A stretch of 27,395 nucleotides of DNA, taken from positions 1-27,395 of the forward strand of contig CAYWOD010000015.1 of NCBI GenBank assembly GCA_964459805.1, read 5' to 3'. The notes under the pieces were generated by a model. The model was not told the DNA's origin. It saw nothing but the letters and a program-made list of their open reading frames with translations, and made no database searches. Shown here piece after piece: positions 14,779 to 22,521 of the stretch. Made by a program: the position numbers and the translations under genes. Source of the stretch: DAOVRL01 sp964459805. GTDB lineage: Bacteria; Planctomycetota; Phycisphaerae; Sedimentisphaerales; Anaerobacaceae. Positions within the stretch are counted from its first letter, which is position 1, and every line of letters begins with the position of its first letter.

Positions 14779-15762
14779 ATGGGTGCCGATTACCACACAA
14801 AACATCCCTCGCGTGACTTAGCGAATCAGAAGTGGGTAATCACCCGACGGGTATTTTTGAAGGCATCGGCCGCGTCGCTTGCCGGGATAGGCTTGGCGCA
14901 GCTCTCCTGTACTATGCCGACCCCTTCGGCCTCCGGGCGAAGAACCTCGCGGTTCGGAATAGTTGCCGACTGCCATTATGCCGACGCCGATACCGCCGGC
15001 TCACGCTATTACCGCCGCTCGCTTGACAAGCTGACCGAGTGCGTCGAATTGATGAACGCCCAAAAAGTTGATTTCCTCATCGAGCTTGGCGACTTCAAGG
15101 ACCAGGACAATCCACCCGTCGAGCAAAGGACCATTTCTCACCTGCGGGCCGTCGAGGGAGTGTTCCAGGAGTTCACCGGCCCAACGTGCCACGTCCTCGG
15201 CAATCACGATGAGGACAGCATCTCAAAAGAGCAGTTCCTGACCGAGGTCGAGAACACGGGCATCAATCCGGCGAAAAGCTATTATTCGTTCGATTTGGGC
15301 GGCGTGCATTTTGTCGTTCTCGATGCGAACTACAAAGCCGACGGCACCGACTACGACCACGGCAACTTCAACTGGACCGATGCGAACATCCCGCCGGCCG
15401 AGTTAGACTGGCTCGAGCAGGACCTCGCCGCCGCACGCGGAGACGCTATTGTCTTCATTCACCAGCTTCTCGACGGCACCGGCTCGGTCTATGTCAACAA
15501 TGCCGCGGACGTTCGGCGAATCCTTGAGGAATCAGGCAAGGTCCTCGCCGTATTCCAGGGCCATCATCACTCAGGAAGTTGCAGCCGAATAGAGGGAATT
15601 CACTATTATACATTGAAGGCGGTGGTCGAAGGCCCCGGCGAAGAAGACAATTCTTACGCCATCGTCGAAGTCCGGCCCGACCGCGGTATCACCGTCACCG
15701 GCTACCGAAAGGCCGTCAGCAAGCACCTCGCGGCATCGGTTGTCAGCTCTGCTTTTTCCTGA
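14779..15762 (+). CDS. Tat-exported calcineurin-like metallophosphoesterase
   Basis: About 327 residues. A twin-arginine signal is visible near residues 22-45 (TRRVFLKASAASLAGIG), so the folded protein is exported. The metallophosphoesterase motifs follow in order: DCH (in IVADCHYAD, ~64-66), GD (ELGDFKD), GNHD (VLGNHDED), H (FIHQLLDG) and GHHH (FQGHHHSG). Substrate unknown; related exported enzymes act on phosphomonoesters or diesters. An ATG in the same frame at 14671 would begin inside the palindromic repeat; ATG 14779 has GGAAAGG nine bases upstream and puts the Tat motif at the normal distance, so I chose it. The 3' end overlaps by 20 bases with a small gene on the other strand. Confidence 0.88.
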   Translation: MGADYHTKHPSRDLANQKWVITRRVFLKASAASLAGIGLAQLSCTMPTPSASGRRTSRFGIVADCHYADADTAGSRYYRRSLDKLTECVELMNAQKVDFLIELGDFKDQDNPPVEQRTISHLRAVEGVFQEFTGPTCHVLGNHDEDSISKEQFLTEVENTGINPAKSYYSFDLGGVHFVVLDANYKADGTDYDHGNFNWTDANIPPAELDWLEQDLAAARGDAIVFIHQLLDGTGSVYVNNAADVRRILEESGKVLAVFQGHHHSGSCSRIEGIHYYTLKAVVEGPGEEDNSYAIVEVRPDRGITVTGYRKAVSKHLAASVVSSAFS

Positions 15763-15973
15763 CCGGCTGGCGCAGGTTGGAATAGGTCTCGGCAAATTTG
15801 GCAAGCTGCTTCTTTGCATCCTCCTGGCTTTGATAATTGCCCTGACAAAGGATAGGCTTCTTGTCCTGCGCAGCTTGAGCAGGGCCGCCGAGAAATCCGA
15901 CAACAAACACCAATACCGCTACGACAATCGTTCTACAAAGACCCGCCAATTGGTTTCTTGCACTGGATTTCAT
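15743..15973 (-). CDS. Small exported protein of unknown function
   Basis: A 76-residue protein. Residues 1-34 form a clear signal peptide: basic start, hydrophobic TIVVAVLVFVVGFLGG, and AQA before the likely cleavage. The mature part has ~40 residues (KPILCQGNYQSQEDAKKQLA...), possibly one helix, with a single cysteine. I do not recognise a family. It starts 15 bases after the heparinase-like gene on the same strand with an AGAAGAAGG ribosome-binding site, so the two are probably co-transcribed. It overlaps the 3' end of the convergent phosphoesterase gene. Confidence 0.65.
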   Translation of the reverse strand: MKSSARNQLAGLCRTIVVAVLVFVVGFLGGPAQAAQDKKPILCQGNYQSQEDAKKQLAKFAETYSNLRQPVRKKQS

Positions 15974-15988
15974 AATGAGCCCTTCTTC

Positions 15989-17851
15989 TTACCACCGGCT
16001 CAGCGGTTTTAGTTCTACTTTTTTAACGGATTTGGCGTCGTTCCATTTTGGCGACAGGAGGATTGCGAGGCGGACGTTTCCTTTTGCATTGGGCAGTCGG
16101 AGCATAAGTCGGCTGACGCCGGCGTTTTTCTTTTCGGGCGGTTTTTGCTTGGCTGATTCGACCGTGAACTCCGCGCCGGCGGGCGAGAGGATCGTTGCGG
16201 TCAGCTTCTTGCCCTTGAGGGTGAGAAGGGCGCCGCCGCCTTTTTTTGTGGCGATTTCGGCGTCTGTTGTCATTCCCCAGGCGAGCTCGCAGGGCTTTTT
16301 GATCTCGAATTCATCCTGCACAAGCACCGCCCGTCGGCCCCCAAGCATTGCGATCCCCCGCGTCGTCTTTTTTGCAAACTTCTCGTAGGCACTTGTCAGG
16401 TCGATAATGGCGAAGGGGGCGGATTTATTGGTCTCGAATTTGGTGATGCTGGACTTGGCGTAGGGATCCTGGTCCTCGCCGCGCAAGAGGGGAACGTTGT
16501 GGCTTTTCGAGTTCAGGCGGTAGTAGGACCATCGTTTGCCGGCTCGTTTCCTGTCCCAGTAGCCGGGCATATTGTAGTTGTCCGAGCCGAGGTCGCGCGC
16601 CCATCGCACTCCGAGGGCGTCGAGTTCAAAGTTGCCTAAGTCGAGGTGGCCGTGATTGACCTGGTTGTAGCCGGCCTTGACGCCGACAAACAGCGCGTCG
16701 GCATCGTCCCAGGCGCTGCGGAATACGGCCACTTCGACGGGGCCGCGGAACATTCGGTCGAGGTCGCGGGCCGTAGGTTTGCCCCGCGGCACAGGGACGT
16801 ACCAAACCACGTGCTCGGGGCTTGCGCTGCGTTTGGCAAGCTCGGCGTGCTCGGCCTCGGCGTACAGGCGATTGTCAAAAGTGCGGGCGAACCAGAACAT
16901 ACACGGCATCGTTCTTCTCGATGCTCTCTCTCCGCTATCGGCGAGGTTGAGATACAGCCCGGTCGGGCCGGTCATATATATCGGGAAATTTCCCGCCTCG
17001 GCCAGCCCCTTGATTTGCAGCAGTCCGAAGTCCGTGCCCAGAGCGGTTTCAAGCGCCGTCAGGCCGTAGGCGGTGTATCGGCTGGCGTAGTGCCAGTAAC
17101 CGGGGCCTTCGCCCCATGCGCCGTCGGGGCCGTAGGTCTTGATAGCAAGAGGCAGCGACTTAACTGCCAAAGAGACTATCTGCTCGGCGTACTTGGGGTC
17201 GGATTCGGCTATCGCAAGGGCCCCGGCTATCAGCCCACCGTTGCAGACCTGGTTCCAGTTGTGCTCACTCCTGGCCCACCACAGTTTCTTATAGGCGATC
17301 AGCCCCTCTTCCAGGCCGTTCTTAATCAGGCCCGCTTTGATCTTCTCGCGTGTGCTGACGTCCATATAGGAGTACAGCCAGTCGTAGCCGACGCCGATGG
17401 CGTGCGACATCTCGGCCGTGTCGAGAAAATGGGATGGGTTCCAGTCCTTGAACGCACAGACGGCGAGCATATTCTCCACCGCCTTTTTGGCGTATTTCTC
17501 CCGGCCCGTCCATCTGTATGCCAGCCCAAGTGCGTAAACCCGGCTTACGCACTCCCTGCTGACGTGAAGAAGCCTGGGCCCAATCAGGCGGTGAGTGAGC
17601 ATCGGCTTTTTCATATATCCGTCCGCTCTTTCGATGACGTCCTTGATGCACTTTTGCAGGACCTTGTCCTTGGGATACTGCTTTTTCAGCTTGGCCAGAT
17701 CCGCGTCTTTCAGCATCAGTCGCGGATGGCTCTTATCGAGCGTTTTGAGAACCGCCGAAGGTTCTACAACGAACTCCTTCGCCGACGCCAATGCCGCAAG
17801 CAGACAGCTCGCAACAATCACCACCGTCCCAAACCTGTACATATTACTCAT
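15989..17851 (-). CDS. Exported heparinase II/III-family polysaccharide lyase
   Basis: A 620-residue secreted protein. Residues 1-24 are a Sec signal peptide ending in ALASA. The alpha/alpha-toroid part has the family pattern: HPRLMLKDADLAKLKKQ, YRWTGREKYAKKAVENML, HAIGVGYDWLYSYM, SEHNWNQVCNGGLIAGALA (with the conserved Asn of heparinase II/III-type lyases), and GAWGEGPGYWHYASRY. The beta-sandwich part contains VNHGHLDLGNFELDALGVRWARDLG, with the conserved histidine. Such enzymes cleave uronic-acid polysaccharides by elimination in the periplasm. Exact substrate (heparin-, alginate- or ulvan-like) cannot be read. ATG 17851 has AGGTGA five bases upstream. A sulfatase at 24662-26050 in the same window fits use of sulfated polysaccharide, though it is not adjacent. 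Confidence 0.88.
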   Translation of the reverse strand: MSNMYRFGTVVIVASCLLAALASAKEFVVEPSAVLKTLDKSHPRLMLKDADLAKLKKQYPKDKVLQKCIKDVIERADGYMKKPMLTHRLIGPRLLHVSRECVSRVYALGLAYRWTGREKYAKKAVENMLAVCAFKDWNPSHFLDTAEMSHAIGVGYDWLYSYMDVSTREKIKAGLIKNGLEEGLIAYKKLWWARSEHNWNQVCNGGLIAGALAIAESDPKYAEQIVSLAVKSLPLAIKTYGPDGAWGEGPGYWHYASRYTAYGLTALETALGTDFGLLQIKGLAEAGNFPIYMTGPTGLYLNLADSGERASRRTMPCMFWFARTFDNRLYAEAEHAELAKRSASPEHVVWYVPVPRGKPTARDLDRMFRGPVEVAVFRSAWDDADALFVGVKAGYNQVNHGHLDLGNFELDALGVRWARDLGSDNYNMPGYWDRKRAGKRWSYYRLNSKSHNVPLLRGEDQDPYAKSSITKFETNKSAPFAIIDLTSAYEKFAKKTTRGIAMLGGRRAVLVQDEFEIKKPCELAWGMTTDAEIATKKGGGALLTLKGKKLTATILSPAGAEFTVESAKQKPPEKKNAGVSRLMLRLPNAKGNVRLAILLSPKWNDAKSVKKVELKPLSRW

Positions 17852-18192
17852 AGTTCACCTGTATCAAGAAACGCTATTGAACATTGTCCGCATCTTCACC
17901 TACCATTAAGGATTCGAAAACGCTAAATTCTTGTGTCATTACTCAATTCCTTATAAGACCCGATGTGCAAGGTCACGTGCCTGCATAAATCGCTATCGAA
18001 ATACAGGCCAGTTTGTTTCGTTTCTACGAGACTAGGACTTGTCAGGCAAGAAAAATCGGTCCATGCAGGAAATGGATAGGTGAGATTGGCGTATCGTATG
18101 ACCCGATGAACCTTATTTCGATGAGTATTATACATGGAAAAGAGTTGGATGCAAGTGTTTTTTTGACACGGATTGACACAGATGAACACAGA

Positions 18193-18305
18193 ATTGACGT
18201 GGATTTTCTTGCCACAGAGGGGACAGAGGCCTCAGAGATTAGATCAAAAGAAGTTGGGCACGAAGAAAGTCTAATCGCGGATTTCGCAGATTGCACAGAT
18301 TTATC
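18193..18305. repeat. Interspersed repeat, copy B
   Basis: Partner of 461-575, sharing ATTGACG, GGATTTTCTTGCCACAGAGG, CAGAGATTAGA, AAAGAAGTTGG and GCGGATTTCGC in the same order and spacing, over roughly 110 bases. The preceding bases, GACACGGATTGACACAGATG, are made of the same kind of word found near 305. Confidence 0.75.
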
Positions 18306-18325
18306 AAGTGTTATGACGGCTGCGG

Positions 18326-18418
18326 ATAGTCAAATGACTACGGGCTTCTTCACGCTGCGGGCGGTGAAAGCTTGGGAAACGAGCCATAGTCAAATGACTA
18401 TGAGCTTTTTCATGCTAC
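18326..18418. repeat. Direct repeat pair with internal palindrome
   Basis: ATAGTCAAATGACTA plus a GGGCTTCTTCACGCTGC-like segment occurs at 18326-18358 and again, with a few changes, at 18386-18418, a period of 60 bases. The second copy contains the 8-bp palindrome CATAGTCA/TGACTATG around AA. No coding function is apparent. Confidence 0.75.
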
Positions 18419-18521
18419 AAAGCTGGATGCTGGATTTTCGTTAGTGAGGAGTGAGCTAAAGTGGTCTAAAGTGACTAAAGTTGGATGGTCCGCCTAAGGG
18501 GTTTCCCCTGTGCTGCGAGAT

Positions 18522-18593
18522 TCTATTTTATTGGCCGGGCAGAGGGTTGATATACTGGATGAACGAATTAGAATGGAGAAGAAGAATAGGTGA
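18522..18593 (+). pseudogene. RHS core remnant 1
   Basis: Reads in frame as LLAGQRVDILDERIRM and stops at 18591-18593. DNA and protein resemble the RHS core segment FTGRRVDILDNGSLKIQ encoded at about 18966-19015. It is the end of an RHS-type gene whose tail has been replaced or has decayed, lying directly before a second RHS fragment. Confidence 0.6.
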
Positions 18594-19735
18594 CTGTCGA
18601 TAGTTACATTCTTGCTCTGGACTGGGATGAGAACGGCAATATTCAGGCCAACAGCTTCGCCAAGCCGACTTACTACTACAATGACAAATGGCAGGTCCTG
18701 TGCGACTACAATGATTCAAATGATCTGCAGATGTGGTTCACTTACGGCAATTACATCGATGAGGTGCTGACAGCGAATGAGGATTTCCCTGGTTCCGGCT
18801 ACCGGTACTATGTCCACGACCATCTCTACAGCCCGGTTGCACTGATGAACTACTCGGGCGCCGTGCAGGAACGCTACGAATACGATGCCTACGGCAACTG
18901 CTATATCCTCGAGCCGAACTTCGCACCCGACCCGGATGGGAAATCAGATTATGAAAATCCCTACTTGTTTACCGGGCGGAGGGTCGATATACTCGATAAC
19001 GGCTCTTTGAAAATACAATACAACAGAAACAGATACTACGACCAGTACACCGGAAGGTGGCTAACCCACGACCCGCTGGGGATTACGCCAAACCCACAAA
19101 AGAGGAACCTATTCAGGCCAACTCGAGAGTATGCAGATGGGATGAATCTATACGAATACGTGACAAGTGCTCCAACATCAAATTGGGATCCAATGGGCAA
19201 CCTTCTTGAACCCGTGGCGAAAGCTGTAATAGTATGCGCAAATACCGATGTACTATGGAGGTGGCATCAGGTCAAGCTGGCGGCAGATAAGTTACTTAGT
19301 AAGCCGGCCTGTGTTCTTACCGTATTCAGCGGTGGAGGGCACCCTCATGAGCATTGTGTTTGGAGCTGTAGGATGGCAAAGCGTTTTGGGAAAGAGGAGG
19401 CAAAGAAATGTGGGCGGCTAAAGGAAGATTTGGACTGGGCCATCGCTGATCTTGCAGATGCATTCAGCAGTTCCTGCTGGAACAACGAGCTGGGGCCGGG
19501 CTTGAGAAAATTACTAGCAGCCTGGACATGTAGCGCTTTTCAAGCTTCCGATTTCCGCGACAACGCCGCCGGAAGAGACTGTGGAACAAATTCGTGCCTT
19601 ACGTGTTGGTATTGGAAGTGTGCAGATTGCTGCGCAAAGGATAAAGGGATAGGACCTGGTACACCAGAGGGGGATTCAGTCAGACCATGGGGTCCCCGGT
19701 GCACTGGTCGGTATTTGGCGTTGATGCCTCCATAG
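18590..19735 (+). CDS. Orphan RHS C-terminus with cysteine-rich tip domain
   Basis: About 381 residues from a GTG. The first ~195 residues are the end of an RHS/YD-repeat shell: YYYNDKWQVLCDYND, YVHDHLYSPVALMN, YEYDAYGNC, LFTGRRVDILDNGSLKIQYNRNRYYDQYTGRWLTHDPLG and the closing MNLYEYVTSAPTSNWDPMG, after which RHS proteins usually switch to a variable tip. The tip here (about 200-381) is rich in cysteine and holds HEHCVWSCRMAKRFG, then DFRDNAAGRDCG and a GPGTPEGDSVRPWG end. The H..C..SCRMA / DNAAGR pattern vaguely recalls DUF6973-like tip domains (weak). The ~1000 or more residues that normally precede are missing and there is no signal peptide, so this is a displaced C-terminal cassette, perhaps not expressed. 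Confidence 0.65.
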   Translation: MTVDSYILALDWDENGNIQANSFAKPTYYYNDKWQVLCDYNDSNDLQMWFTYGNYIDEVLTANEDFPGSGYRYYVHDHLYSPVALMNYSGAVQERYEYDAYGNCYILEPNFAPDPDGKSDYENPYLFTGRRVDILDNGSLKIQYNRNRYYDQYTGRWLTHDPLGITPNPQKRNLFRPTREYADGMNLYEYVTSAPTSNWDPMGNLLEPVAKAVIVCANTDVLWRWHQVKLAADKLLSKPACVLTVFSGGGHPHEHCVWSCRMAKRFGKEEAKKCGRLKEDLDWAIADLADAFSSSCWNNELGPGLRKLLAAWTCSAFQASDFRDNAAGRDCGTNSCLTCWYWKCADCCAKDKGIGPGTPEGDSVRPWGPRCTGRYLALMPP

Positions 19736-19749
19736 TAGATGGTGAGACC

Positions 19750-20763
19750 GTGAGAAGAGAGAAACACGCAAGGTGGAGAATTGTGCTGCTCGGCCTTGGA
19801 GTAGCGTCCTTAGTCTTGGCTTATGTGTGTTCAGATAAAGGACCGGATGATAAAACGTCTCAGCTGGCAAACACGTCTTCTTCACAGCCCGCTGAGCCAC
19901 CCCCTAAGACAATGGAGCTGCCGATAGATGGCCAGACCAGTATTGACCTGATCTATATCGAACCAGGCTCTTTTCTTATGGGCAGAGATGTGGGGTTGAG
20001 GGAGAAATTCATTTCAAAGATCGGGGATTTAGCCATGGTTGGGAAGTATCCCGATGATTGGCCGGCACGTAAGGTCAAGATTACAAAAGGTTTCTATATC
20101 GGCAAATATAAAGTAACAAGTGCACAATTCTGCAAGTTTCTAAACGCCAATCCCAATCAACAAGATAGCGTCGCATTGAACAAATTCGCTCGGATAGAAA
20201 TCCAAGACGGGGCTTATGTTCCGAAGCCGGGTTGTGAGAACTGCGAGATCAATGTTGTCCCCTGGAGAGGGGCCGTGGCATTCTGTGAGTGGCTTAGCCA
20301 TGAGGCAGGTGTTACCGTTCGCCTGCCGACTGAGGCCGAATGGGAGTTTGCTGCTCGTGGCAGTGAGGGCAGAACTTACCCTTGGGGAGAAGCCACCGAT
20401 GTAGAATGGACAGACCGGTGGCCGGTACAGGGACGGCAAAACAAAGAGAAATATCCACATCCCTGGAGTTGTGCTGCAGTGGACGCATTTCCGGAGAATG
20501 TGACGCCCGATGGTGTGGTTGGAATGAGGGGTTGGACTGGCGAATGGTGTTCGGATTTCTACGGTGTTCGTTATTTGAAAAACGATGTTGTTGACCCGCA
20601 AGGACCCACAGAAGAAGACCTCTCAGACAAATCGCTCAATCCTTTCAACCAGAAGTATCACGTATTCCGGGGTCGGGCTTCCTTCTCTGGGCCTAGAGAG
20701 TTCGGGAATGAAGTTGATGAATCGGGCATCTATGGTTTTCGCATTGTAGTTGTGCCACCGTAG
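19750..20763 (+). CDS. Membrane-anchored SUMF1/FGE-like protein
   Basis: About 337 residues from GTG 19750 (GGTGAG lies just upstream; ATG 19687 is also in frame but overlaps the RHS frame). A single membrane segment (about 10-26, IVLLGLGVASLVLAYV) is followed by a proline/serine spacer and a SUMF1 domain: IDLIYIEPGSFLMG, KVTSAQFCKFLN, WRGAVAFCEWLS, RLPTEAEWEFAARG, TYPWGEA, GMRGWTGEWCSDFY and YGFRIVV. True formylglycine-generating enzyme needs two cysteines in its C-terminal segment; here that segment reads VFRGRASFSGPREFGN, without cysteine and without the usual RGGSW. So it is probably a SUMF1-like domain of other function rather than the sulfatase activator. It lies between RHS fragments and may be cargo of that region. 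Confidence 0.8.
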   Translation: MRREKHARWRIVLLGLGVASLVLAYVCSDKGPDDKTSQLANTSSSQPAEPPPKTMELPIDGQTSIDLIYIEPGSFLMGRDVGLREKFISKIGDLAMVGKYPDDWPARKVKITKGFYIGKYKVTSAQFCKFLNANPNQQDSVALNKFARIEIQDGAYVPKPGCENCEINVVPWRGAVAFCEWLSHEAGVTVRLPTEAEWEFAARGSEGRTYPWGEATDVEWTDRWPVQGRQNKEKYPHPWSCAAVDAFPENVTPDGVVGMRGWTGEWCSDFYGVRYLKNDVVDPQGPTEEDLSDKSLNPFNQKYHVFRGRASFSGPREFGNEVDESGIYGFRIVVVPP

Positions 20764-20794
20764 AAGAATGGGAAATCCAACCAATTCAGTTTGA

Positions 20795-20929
20795 TGCTCT
20801 GTGAGGAAAGGGCGTAATGCTAGTTCGTTAGATCGTGACTGCCAAGTGAATCAAATTGCTAAGATCTCTTCCACTGGCACCGTGACAAATATTTACTACT
20901 GCGACGATAACTGGCAGATCCTGATATGA
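20795..20929 (+). pseudogene. RHS core remnant 2
   Basis: The open frame ends NQIAKISSTGTVTNIYYCDDNWQILI, closely resembling the RHS segment TYYYNDKWQVL at about 18675-18700. Nothing of the RHS core follows; the stop TGA overlaps the ATG of the next frame at 20926. It is debris of another RHS gene. Confidence 0.6.
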
Positions 20930-21358
20930 AAACGGGCCGTGTAGCTCCTACATCTATTTTCTTGAGCCTTATTCTTACGTTAACATCCGGCTGCCAGCAT
21001 CGCGCTGAGGTTGTACAAGTCCAAGACTCTATCTCCGCGAAGGCTTCACCTGAACTTGCCGTGGTGCCGAAAAGTCCTCTGCCTAAGATTAGTTTTGAGA
21101 AAACGGTTTGCGATTTGGGCCAGGTGGGGTTGGGGACAAGGAATACCTGCGAGTTCGAGTTCACAAATGCCGGCCAGGCTGGACCTTTCCTTGATAAAGA
21201 AGAATTTCGGCCTGGATGAAATCACAATACAAAGCCTGGACAACCAGCCGTTTTCAATAAAGAGCTTCGCCTCGACCAACTGCAATTGCATAACCGCCGA
21301 AATCGACCCGAATGTCAGCGCTTCGAGATTGCCGCGTCGGGGTTGGGCCTGCCCCTAA
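20926..21358 (+). pseudogene. Broken DUF1573-like lipoprotein gene
   Basis: The 97-codon frame at 20926-21219 begins with a lipoprotein signal (SIFLSLILTLTSGC) and continues with SFEKTVCDLGQVGLGTRNTCEFEFTNAG, the typical start of a DUF1573 immunoglobulin-like domain. It then ends abruptly at 21219. From about 21190 another frame carries on with a plausible envelope-protein sequence (LIKKNFGLDEITIQSLDNQP, SFASTNCNCITAEIDPNVS) and runs into a palindromic-repeat segment near 21325. The simplest reading is a frameshift near 21190 plus loss of the 3' end. Function of the family: extracytoplasmic, otherwise unknown. Confidence 0.6.
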
Positions 21359-21425
21359 GAAAATAGGCGGTACTTGTAATGTGAGGATTGAGATTGCCGC
21401 AGTCGCTGCGCTCCTTCGCAATGAC
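21325..21425. repeat. Palindromic repeat remnants
   Basis: GAGATTGCCGC occurs at 21325-21335 and again at about 21390-21400, where the longer form AGATTGCCGCAGTCGCTGCG continues to CTTCGCAATGAC at 21425. The longer copy belongs to the family seen at 14672-14724 in reverse orientation. Confidence 0.65.
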
Positions 21426-21511
21426 GTGCGTGGGCTGTTTTTCTTCTGTATGCATCCTGAGAATCAGGTGAGGTGCTCGCAGTGACACACGGTGCAATAC
21501 GTTGGCTGGGG

Positions 21512-22204
21512 TTACTCGCCGGCCCATAGTTTTTTTAGTAGGTGATACATATTTGGGTCGTGGTGTTTTAGTTCGGAGCGGACGAAGGGGTAGAAATCGT
21601 TTGTGCCGAAAAAGGCCTCGGAGCACTCCGCGAAATATTCCTGGTCGTTGTTCAAGGCGTAGGCACGTCTGGAGCTGCCGTTGATGTGCTGGACGGAGTC
21701 GTACTTCTTGCTCTTTACGGCGTCTTTATAGGCCTGGTTGAGCTCGGGGTGGCCGTGGCCGAGGACGCAATGGTGATAGCCGTGGGCCAGCTCGTGCAGA
21801 ACCATCCAGGGCTGGTCGAGAGTCCATTTTAGGAAGTTTTGGGCGTTGGCCAGCTCGACGCTGCGCTCCTTCTCCCGATTAAAGTCGTTGCTGATCAGCC
21901 AGCCTTTGTCGGGGTGATAGCACATGCAGGGATGTTTCGGGGCCTTGTACTCGACCCAGATGGGCACATTGCGGAGCTTTTTGACGGCTTTGGGCGGCAC
22001 GACGCGAGTGATCTGATACAACTGATACCTCAATAGCTTGAGTGTATCGCGGGCGAGCTTGGGGTGGGCCTTGAGCAACTCGTTGTTGACGAGGACCTTC
22101 CAGCCTTCGATTTTCTTGACGGTGTAGTCGCAGGTCGGCGTGTAATTCGGCGCGGCAACGCAAAGACTACATAGCACAATACAAGTCAGTGCAGCTTTTT
22201 TCAT
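21512..22204 (-). CDS. Exported zinc metallopeptidase-like protein
   Basis: A 230-residue protein with a signal peptide (MKKAALTCIVLCSLCVAA). The zinc site is HELAH (residues 137-141, in VLHELAHGYHH). A downstream NDQEYFAECSEAFFG (186-200) supplies glutamates suited to be the third ligand, as in gluzincins and the ATLF (anthrax lethal factor-like) group. The region before has PIWVEY and KGWLISNDF, like substrate-edge strands. It probably acts in the periplasm or outside; whether it is an active protease is not shown. ATG 22204 has AGGAG about ten bases upstream. No gene partner is evident. Confidence 0.75.
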   Translation of the reverse strand: MKKAALTCIVLCSLCVAAPNYTPTCDYTVKKIEGWKVLVNNELLKAHPKLARDTLKLLRYQLYQITRVVPPKAVKKLRNVPIWVEYKAPKHPCMCYHPDKGWLISNDFNREKERSVELANAQNFLKWTLDQPWMVLHELAHGYHHCVLGHGHPELNQAYKDAVKSKKYDSVQHINGSSRRAYALNNDQEYFAECSEAFFGTNDFYPFVRSELKHHDPNMYHLLKKLWAGE

Positions 22205-22521
22205 AAGTCATTGTCTCCTGATAGATTGCGTTCAACTCTGAACGTAGTTTTTCATATCGACCATGTCCCAGGCGCCTTACCGAGATTCATCTTTCGTTAA
22301 TGTCTCAAGACTGTCCCGGAAATAATAACAGCGGGGTTCTCTTTCAGTCCATTTTCGCCCAAAACACTCGCTAAGACAAGCCTAAAGTCAGAACGGGACA
22401 ACTGACGGTCGAAAACACCAAAGGGTTGTGTAGGGGAAATGAAAAACAATCGGGGCCTATGCCGAATCTGTCGGCATAGCCCCCGTGAATTAGCACTGAG
22501 GAAATTATCTTTGGTTCGTGA
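22205..22521. other. Intergenic region with terminator hairpin
   Basis: 317 bases between two minus-strand genes. It carries the terminator of the PEP-CTERM gene (22451-22485) and must carry the promoter of the metallopeptidase gene. A small GTTCA/TGAAC inverted repeat sits at about 22229-22242. No gene is visible. Confidence 0.5.
22441..22485 (-). terminator. Rho-independent terminator of the PEP-CTERM gene
   Basis: Arms 22451-22465 and 22471-22485 pair over 15 positions with a single mismatch (CTATGCCGA against TCGGCATAG is perfect) around the loop ATCTG. On the minus strand the hairpin is followed by GTTTTTC. It lies 37 bases after the stop of the gene at 22522, in the right orientation. 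Confidence 0.85.

Larger units (their letters stand above)
17852..18521. other. Non-coding, repeat-rich spacer
   Basis: 670 bases with no credible gene. It holds the promoter side of the lyase gene, interspersed repeat copy B (18193-18305), a 33-bp direct repeat pair (18326-18418), and AAAGTG/CTAAAGT words at about 18455-18485 that match words near 275-300. An open frame at 18013-18444 crosses these repeats and has no protein character. RHS remnants begin at its right edge. Confidence 0.55.

Noticed and set aside
16646..17926. A 426-codon plus-strand frame opposite the heparinase-like gene
   Set aside because: It is a shadow of a high-GC gene; the minus-strand protein has a signal peptide and clear family motifs, this one has none.
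18013..18444. A 143-codon frame in the spacer before the RHS debris
   Set aside because: It crosses interspersed and direct repeats and shows no protein-like features.
19750..20763. Annotation as formylglycine-generating enzyme activating the sulfatase
   Set aside because: The C-terminal catalytic cysteines are missing and the gene sits in RHS debris, not beside the sulfatase.
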